Source of the DNA: CALBPI01 sp039821605
GTDB lineage: Bacteria > Pseudomonadota > Gammaproteobacteria > Steroidobacterales > Woeseiaceae
Direction of reading: 5' to 3'
Assembly: GCA_039821605.1 (NCBI GenBank)
Contig: JBCBNV010000002.1
Location: forward strand, 434,001 to 498,000
DNA: 64,000 bases
The notes under the pieces were generated by a model. It saw nothing but the letters and a program-made list of their open reading frames with translations. It was not told where the DNA came from and did not search any database. The translations under genes and the position numbers were made by a program. How positions within the stretch are numbered: the stretch's first letter is position 1; the number at the start of each line of letters is the position of its first letter. Below are positions 59,369-64,000 of the stretch, one piece after another.

Positions 59369-60841
59369 CCCGAACGTGGTGGCGAGCAGCAGCGGCGGCA
59401 CCACGATGAGTGCTGCGATAGCCGCGGTTACGCCCGGATTGGCGAACGCGAGACCGCTGTTCGGGAACCAGGCCGCGCCATAGGCGTACAGGCCGAAGTG
59501 GATCAGCAGCGCGCCAAGCGACGCTGCGAATGCCGCCACCACGGATGGGCGCCGTGACAGCACGCCGGCGATGAGCGGCGGCGTCGCCGCAACCGCAAGA
59601 CCGTAAACACCCACCTGTCCGAACACGCCTAGCAGTCGGGGCGGGTTCAGGTTGATCAGGTAGGCCGCCACGGCAATCACAACGAGTACAACATGGCTCG
59701 CGCGCATCGCGAGCTTCATGCGTCCGGCTTCATCGAGACCTGCACGCAAATGCTCCGGCAGCACGTTGAGCACGAGATCGTTGGCCGTAATCGTCGACAG
59801 TGAGACAAGCAGTCCGTCGAGTGTCGACATCGCTGCGGCGAGCAGCACCACGGCGATGATCGTGAACATCCATTCGGGGAACATCGTCTGCAGGTAGGCG
59901 GTCATGACGAGGTCCTGGCGGAACGCGCCAGTTGCCGGATCGATGAGGGCACTGTCGGGCACCACGAGGGGGGCCGCGAAACCGACGGTTACGAGCAGCA
60001 GGAACAGCGCGAATACGACCGTGAAAACGGTGAGGTACTGGCGCACGGCGCGATCGTCGCGTACGTAGAGCGCCTTGGTCAGGATGTGCGGCTGACAAAC
60101 GACGACGGCGCCGATGACGAAACCCGCGACGTAGTTTGAAAACACGTTGTTGAACAAGGCGCCGTCGGGGTTCACCGCCATGAGGAGCGTGGGCTCGGCA
60201 TCTCGCAGCCGCTCCAGAAAACCTGGCCCGTCGGCGGTGGCGATGAGCGAGATGGAGCCAAGCACAAGAATTGTCACGCCGATCATGAGGGTGCCCTGCA
60301 ACATGTTGGTGAGCACATGCGCGTAGGTGCCGCCGATAAACACATAGCCCGTCACGAAAACGAGCGTGATGGCCAGCGCGACTGCATTGGAGACGCCCAG
60401 CAGCGGCTGCATGACAATCGAAATACCACCCACGAGCAGCACGACGAACGCGAAAGACAACAGCGTGAGCACCGAGAAGAACAGCGCGAATCCGGGTGAG
60501 CCGTAGCGCTTGCCGATCCAGTCGGGAATGGTCAGTGCACCCGACTCGGCGCCGATCCTTCGGAAACGAAACGACAGGAAGTAGAGCATCGCGCAGAAGC
60601 CGATGCCAAGTCCCACGACCATGTGGAACCAGGCGCCAAGCCCGTCGACGTAGACGAAACCCGGGTTGATGATGAAGGTCGCGGCAGAGGCCGTGCTCGC
60701 GGCCAGCGTGATGCCGACAACGAGCGGTGACATATCGCCGCCACCGATGGCGAAACTGCCAAAGCCCCGCGTCTTGCGGAAGCCGACCCAACCCAGCCAT
60801 GCCGTGCCGACGAGGTAGAGCGCGAACAGCGCCCAGGCCAT
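59351..60841 (-). CDS. Sodium:solute symporter (SSS family)
   Basis: A 496-residue inner-membrane transporter of 12-13 helices. Early motif SFAIGGGDMSPLVVGITLAA, then the SSS pattern with IPDWIGKRYGSPGFALFF and the sodium-site helix VLLAAAMSTLDGLLVSLSTI. The subgroup is closer to acetate/proline/pantothenate carriers than to SGLT. ATG 60841 starts 2 bases after the depolymerase stop; GTG 60847 would give a four-base overlap like the other genes of this operon. In this context it may import the short acids released by the neighbouring esterase. Confidence 0.9.
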   Translation of the reverse strand: MAWALFALYLVGTAWLGWVGFRKTRGFGSFAIGGGDMSPLVVGITLAASTASAATFIINPGFVYVDGLGAWFHMVVGLGIGFCAMLYFLSFRFRRIGAESGALTIPDWIGKRYGSPGFALFFSVLTLLSFAFVVLLVGGISIVMQPLLGVSNAVALAITLVFVTGYVFIGGTYAHVLTNMLQGTLMIGVTILVLGSISLIATADGPGFLERLRDAEPTLLMAVNPDGALFNNVFSNYVAGFVIGAVVVCQPHILTKALYVRDDRAVRQYLTVFTVVFALFLLLVTVGFAAPLVVPDSALIDPATGAFRQDLVMTAYLQTMFPEWMFTIIAVVLLAAAMSTLDGLLVSLSTITANDLVLNVLPEHLRAGLDEAGRMKLAMRASHVVLVVIAVAAYLINLNPPRLLGVFGQVGVYGLAVAATPPLIAGVLSRRPSVVAAFAASLGALLIHFGLYAYGAAWFPNSGLAFANPGVTAAIAALIVVPPLLLATTFGKRAAA

Positions 60842-60843
60842 GA

Positions 60844-61803
60844 TCACTTGAGCGTTTCCAACTGATCGACGAGCGCCATCACGGCCTGGATCTGCTTGCC
60901 GTTGCGTGTGGCGTAGTCGGCCCCCGTGTAGCCCCACCAGTCCCAGCAACCGAGCGGGTTGAGCGGGCTCGACGCGACTTGCGGGTAGACGATAATGAGT
61001 TCATTGGCGTCGGCCCAGCGATTGAAGCCCGCGCCTTCGATGAACGCATCGCCGATAAACTCTCGGCCCTGGCGGCAGCCGTGAAACGTGATGTGGACGC
61101 GGCAGGCGCGCTCGCGGCAAATCGGCGGGATGTAGGCAACCCCCGTTTCAGCCAGACCGGCCGCCGCCGATTGCCTGAGCTCGACGTATTCACCGGCCGG
61201 CTTCTCGGCCGGCGAGTTCATCACGCTGCCGACCGTATTGCTCAGGATCTGCTCGGCGGCGTCATAGCGGCAGGCCTGCAGGTACGGTTCGCGAAACTCG
61301 CTGCAGGCCACGCCAGTATCCCGGGTGGGAAAGCCATGTGCCGCCGGCACGCCGCGGCTGAAACTGCCGCCCGCGCCAAAGGCGTTGTAGAAGTCCAGGG
61401 CTGCCACGACGACCTCGGGGGCGACTGTCGTGTCGCGCTCGCCGTGGAACAGCCACACGCCATCACCGGCGAGCTGATCCAGTGGTGCAATGTCGCCTGC
61501 CGCTGCGGCGTCGCGAGCCGCTGCGACCAGCTCGGCCAGGTCGAGCCCGTCGCCCTTGATGCACGGTCCCAGGGCGCGCCCGAGACTGCCCAAAGCACAG
61601 TTCCACGGACCGGCCGCGATGATGCCGACGCCGTCGATGCGATCCGAGTGCGCCAGGTGCACGAGCCCCGCTGCGTAGCCCCCGGACGAGATGCCCGAGA
61701 CGCTCAGGCCATCGCGGAAGATTCGAACCCCGGTGTCCCTTTCCGCTGACGTCACGCATCCCGACACGATTACGGCAAGCGCGAGAAAACAGGCCCGCCT
61801 CAT
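60844..61803 (-). CDS. PHB-depolymerase-family esterase lipoprotein
   Basis: A 319-residue lipoprotein (lipobox VSGC) of the alpha/beta hydrolase fold. The nucleophile elbow is SGISSGGYAAG, the oxyanion region VHITFHGCRQG, and NPLGCWDWWGYTG is the substrate-side motif of PHB depolymerases. An Asp and His of the triad are expected at GERDTTVAP and in the C-terminal region. It would hydrolyse polyhydroxybutyrate or related polyesters at the cell surface or periplasm. It overlaps its upstream hydrolase by four bases. Confidence 0.85.
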   Translation of the reverse strand: MRRACFLALAVIVSGCVTSAERDTGVRIFRDGLSVSGISSGGYAAGLVHLAHSDRIDGVGIIAAGPWNCALGSLGRALGPCIKGDGLDLAELVAAARDAAAAGDIAPLDQLAGDGVWLFHGERDTTVAPEVVVAALDFYNAFGAGGSFSRGVPAAHGFPTRDTGVACSEFREPYLQACRYDAAEQILSNTVGSVMNSPAEKPAGEYVELRQSAAAGLAETGVAYIPPICRERACRVHITFHGCRQGREFIGDAFIEGAGFNRWADANELIIVYPQVASSPLNPLGCWDWWGYTGADYATRNGKQIQAVMALVDQLETLK

Positions 61804-62651
61804 GGCAGTCGCTCCAGAAACCGATCAATGGCTGCGAGGCTCTCAGGTTCGTCGAGCAACGGCACGTGCCCGCGGTTCGCGATCTCCAGGGTTTCGAGGT
61901 CGGGCTTCATGTCGCGCATGCGCTCGATCGTGGCACGCGACAGGATGTCCGAGTGTTCGCCACGCAGCATGAGCACGGGAATGCGCGACAACGCGGCGAA
62001 CGACGCCCAGGGGTCTTGCTCCGTGGCGCCGACTTCGCGCAGGGCGACACCGATGTTGGGATCGGCATCGATGACGGGCACGCCGTCATCGTTCTCACGA
62101 AAACCGCGTCGTGCCAGCCGCAGCCACATGGCATCGTCGAGATCGCGCATCGACTCGCCGTAAACGTTGCGCGCCTGTTCGGCGGCGCTGACCCAGTCCG
62201 TTACGGGTTCGAGCTGGCCCGTGTAGCCCATGATGCGCGCGAGGCCCTCGGGCGCAATCTCGCAGCCGACATCGTTCAGTATGATGCCGGCAACCCGCTC
62301 GGGCTCTTGCGCACCCATGGTCATCGACATGAGGCCGCCCAATGATGTGCCGATGAGCACGGCGCGATCGACGGCGAGCGTGTCCATGAGGGTCCAGATG
62401 TCGCGCACATAGGTGTCCGGGTGGTAATTGCGCCAAACCGGGTCGCGCGCCGAGAAACCGCGGCCGCGCAGGTCGGGCGTGATCACGCGACGCGCCGGTG
62501 CAATGTGCGGTGCCAGGTCTTCGAAGTCGCGGCTGTTGCGGGTCAGGCCCGGCAGGCAGATGACCGGGCAACGCGCGGCGTCGCCGGCAAAGTCGCGGTA
62601 GAACAACGTCAGGTCGTCCCGGGACTGGTAGTGGTTGGTCGTTGCCGTCAC
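61800..62651 (-). CDS. Alpha/beta hydrolase
   Basis: A 283-residue cytoplasmic hydrolase: ICLPGLTRNSRDFEDL, RVITPDLRGRGFS, the nucleophile in LIGTSLGGLMSM, Asp in LRGEHSDILS and His in NRGHVPLLDEPES. This is the order of the esterase/haloalkane-dehalogenase-like family. Start is GTG 62651, overlapping the CoA ligase stop (GTGA). It may cleave oligomeric esters imported or released by the depolymerase. Confidence 0.88.
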   Translation of the reverse strand: MTATTNHYQSRDDLTLFYRDFAGDAARCPVICLPGLTRNSRDFEDLAPHIAPARRVITPDLRGRGFSARDPVWRNYHPDTYVRDIWTLMDTLAVDRAVLIGTSLGGLMSMTMGAQEPERVAGIILNDVGCEIAPEGLARIMGYTGQLEPVTDWVSAAEQARNVYGESMRDLDDAMWLRLARRGFRENDDGVPVIDADPNIGVALREVGATEQDPWASFAALSRIPVLMLRGEHSDILSRATIERMRDMKPDLETLEIANRGHVPLLDEPESLAAIDRFLERLP

Positions 62652-64000
62652 GGCAGCACCTCGTCGTAGACCTTGCGCAACTCGCGCTTGAGCACCTTGC
62701 CGTTGGGATTGCGGGGCAGCGCGTCCACAAAGCGCACACCCGCGATCCGTTGTTGCTTGCCAACCCGGCTGTTGACCCAGGCCTGCAGGCCTTCGCCGTC
62801 CACGTTGCCGCGCGTCGCGACGACGGCCAGGGGAGTCTCGCCCCAGCGTGTGCTCGGTGCGCCGATAACTGCCACTTCGCGAACCGCGTCGTGGCCTGCG
62901 ATGACCGACTCAATGTCGGCCGGGTAGATGTTCTGGCCGCCCGAGATAATCATGTCTTTCTTGCGGTCGACGAGGTAGAGAAACCCCTCGTCGTCGAGTT
63001 TGCCGATATCACCCGTGCGCAGCCAGCGCGCACCATGTGCATCGGTCCAGGTTGCCTCGGCATTGGCTTCGGGGCGTTTGTGATACCCCGCCATAAGCAA
63101 CGGGCCCCGGCCAACGATTTCGCCGGCTTCACCCGTTGCGCATTCCCCATCGTTGTCGTCGAGAATGCGCAGCTGCTGTCCCGGGCAGGGCAGTCCCACG
63201 GACTCGGTCTTGCGGGTCATGTCCTCAGGGGTGAGGATCGTCACAAGCCCCTCGGTCAGGCCGTAGAGCTCCATGAATGCGGGACCAAGTGCGTCGACGA
63301 TGCGCCGCTTGTAGGGTAGAGGCAGTGGCGAGCCGCAACACATGACGCTGTAAAGACTCGACAGGTCATGCCCTTCGAAATTCGGCACCTCGAGCATGCG
63401 CTGCAGCTGCACGGGTACGACCGTCGTGTGCGTGATGCGCGCCTGCGCAATCAGCTCGAGGCAGCGTCGCGCGTCGAAGCGCGGCATGACCACGATGGTG
63501 CCGCCGGCCAGCATGGTTGCAAGCATCGCGACCCAGCTGATGTTCGAGTACAGCCCCAGCGAACACAGCGTGCGCGCGCCCGCGTGATAGCGCAGTCCGA
63601 TGGCCATGTCATAGGCCCAGGCGCTGCGTGCGCGGTGATCATGCACGATGCCCTTGGGCAGGCCCGTCGTGCCCGAGCTGTAGATAATGTTGCACTCGTC
63701 CTCAGGCGTGATGCGGACCGCGGGGGGCTCGGTGCTGGTGCCTTCGAGCCACTGCCCAAACGCTTGCCAGCCTTCGGTGGCGCCGTCGGCGGCTATGAGT
63801 CGGTCTTCGGTGCCTTCGGACAGCTCATTGCGCAGGGCATCCACGCGGGATAAATGATGCGCCGAGGCGAATACGGCCCGCGCGTCGCTGTCGGCGATCA
63901 TGGTGGCGACCGCCGCGTCGCTGATGGAGACATTGAGCGGCACGGCCACAGCGCCGGCGCGGATCGTGCCGAACATTGCGAGCATCATCTGCGCGCTGTT
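62648..64000 (-). CDS. Acyl-CoA ligase (AMP-binding), 5' end beyond the window
   Basis: An adenylate-forming ligase missing its N-terminus: the frame is open to the window end (NSAQMMLAMFGTIRAGAVAVPLN). The P-loop is YSSGTTGLPKG, A5 ELYGLTEG, A7 LRTGDIGKLDDEGFL, A8 DRKKDMIISGGQNIYP and the C-terminal catalytic Lys in NPNGKVLKREL. It activates an acid as acyl-AMP and then acyl-CoA. As the first gene in the operon with hydrolase, depolymerase and symporter it would activate the released hydroxyacid or fatty acid. Confidence 0.9.
   Translation of the reverse strand, partial: NSAQMMLAMFGTIRAGAVAVPLNVSISDAAVATMIADSDARAVFASAHHLSRVDALRNELSEGTEDRLIAADGATEGWQAFGQWLEGTSTEPPAVRITPEDECNIIYSSGTTGLPKGIVHDHRARSAWAYDMAIGLRYHAGARTLCSLGLYSNISWVAMLATMLAGGTIVVMPRFDARRCLELIAQARITHTTVVPVQLQRMLEVPNFEGHDLSSLYSVMCCGSPLPLPYKRRIVDALGPAFMELYGLTEGLVTILTPEDMTRKTESVGLPCPGQQLRILDDNDGECATGEAGEIVGRGPLLMAGYHKRPEANAEATWTDAHGARWLRTGDIGKLDDEGFLYLVDRKKDMIISGGQNIYPADIESVIAGHDAVREVAVIGAPSTRWGETPLAVVATRGNVDGEGLQAWVNSRVGKQQRIAGVRFVDALPRNPNGKVLKRELRKVYDEVLP

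Noticed and set aside
1..64000. tRNA, rRNA, insertion sequences, prophage, CRISPR or defence genes
   Set aside because: Looked for conserved tRNA loops, transposase motifs, direct-repeat arrays and phage genes by eye; none was found. A tRNA and repeat search would settle it.

Overview
The window looks like chromosome of a GC-rich, free-living, probably marine gammaproteobacterium. The basis is a penicillin-binding protein 1B with its lytic and transpeptidase motifs, RdgC (a beta/gammaproteobacterial protein), a TPP-riboswitch-controlled TonB receptor, a Tat-exported HiPIP, many exported lipoproteins and a secreted ExeM/NucH-type nuclease. A Woeseiales-like or similar lineage is a guess; no rRNA or single diagnostic marker is present. 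Genes are packed tightly, with many ATGA or GTGA four-base overlaps. I saw no tRNA, rRNA, insertion sequence, prophage or CRISPR array, and no gene-free stretch longer than about 270 bases.

Layout. 1-2.1 kb: the 3' end of a GH30 glycosidase overlapping a nitrilase. 2.1-6.1 kb: a small membrane protein, a short-chain dehydrogenase and an exported catalase-peroxidase. 6.1-11.3 kb: a LysR regulator divergent from pirin, then an isochorismatase-like hydrolase, a Tat-exported amidohydrolase and a double-cupin protein. 11.4-14.8 kb: a Cpx-like set (Spy/CpxP-like protein, sterol-desaturase-type hydroxylase, response regulator, histidine kinase), followed by a sodium symporter. 16.5-21 kb: an acidic beta-helix protein, a thioredoxin-like lipoprotein and a DUF2157/DUF4401-GDYxxLxY membrane pair. 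21-28.7 kb: an exported unknown, a DNA glycosylase, PBP1B, a TPR lipoprotein, RdgC, an ATP-grasp enzyme and an exported M24 peptidase-like protein. 28.7-33.1 kb: a metallopeptidase-like lipoprotein, a beta-hydroxyacid dehydrogenase, a His-rich metal transporter and a YfcC-type permease.

33.2-37.1 kb is the clearest regulated system: a TPP riboswitch, TonB receptor, YkoF-like thiamine-binding protein, PnuC-family transporter and thiamine-kinase-like enzyme. Together they read as a thiamine salvage operon from outer membrane to phosphorylation. 37-40.9 kb: glyoxalase II, an amidohydrolase lipoprotein, an NTF2-like exported protein and a histidine phosphatase. 41.0-41.6 kb: a strongly structured RNA ending in an intrinsic terminator just before a HiPIP gene. 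41.7-46.5 kb: a light-repair cluster with a DUF2256/DUF3253 protein, a class II photolyase fused to a renalase-like FAD oxidoreductase, and a divergent second photolyase/cryptochrome. Their shared control region carries an 11-bp inverted repeat.

46.5-53.2 kb: a run of FAH-family hydrolase, an orphan molybdenum hydroxylase large subunit, an exported amidase and a DUF885 lipoprotein. 53.2-55.6 kb: an SDR, a beta-lactamase-fold hydrolase and a small outer-membrane barrel, followed by the secreted nuclease (55.8-59.3 kb). 59.3-64 kb: a tightly overlapped minus-strand operon of acyl-CoA ligase (cut by the window end), alpha/beta hydrolase, PHB-depolymerase-like lipoprotein and sodium symporter, which could form an extracellular polyester or ester uptake and activation pathway.
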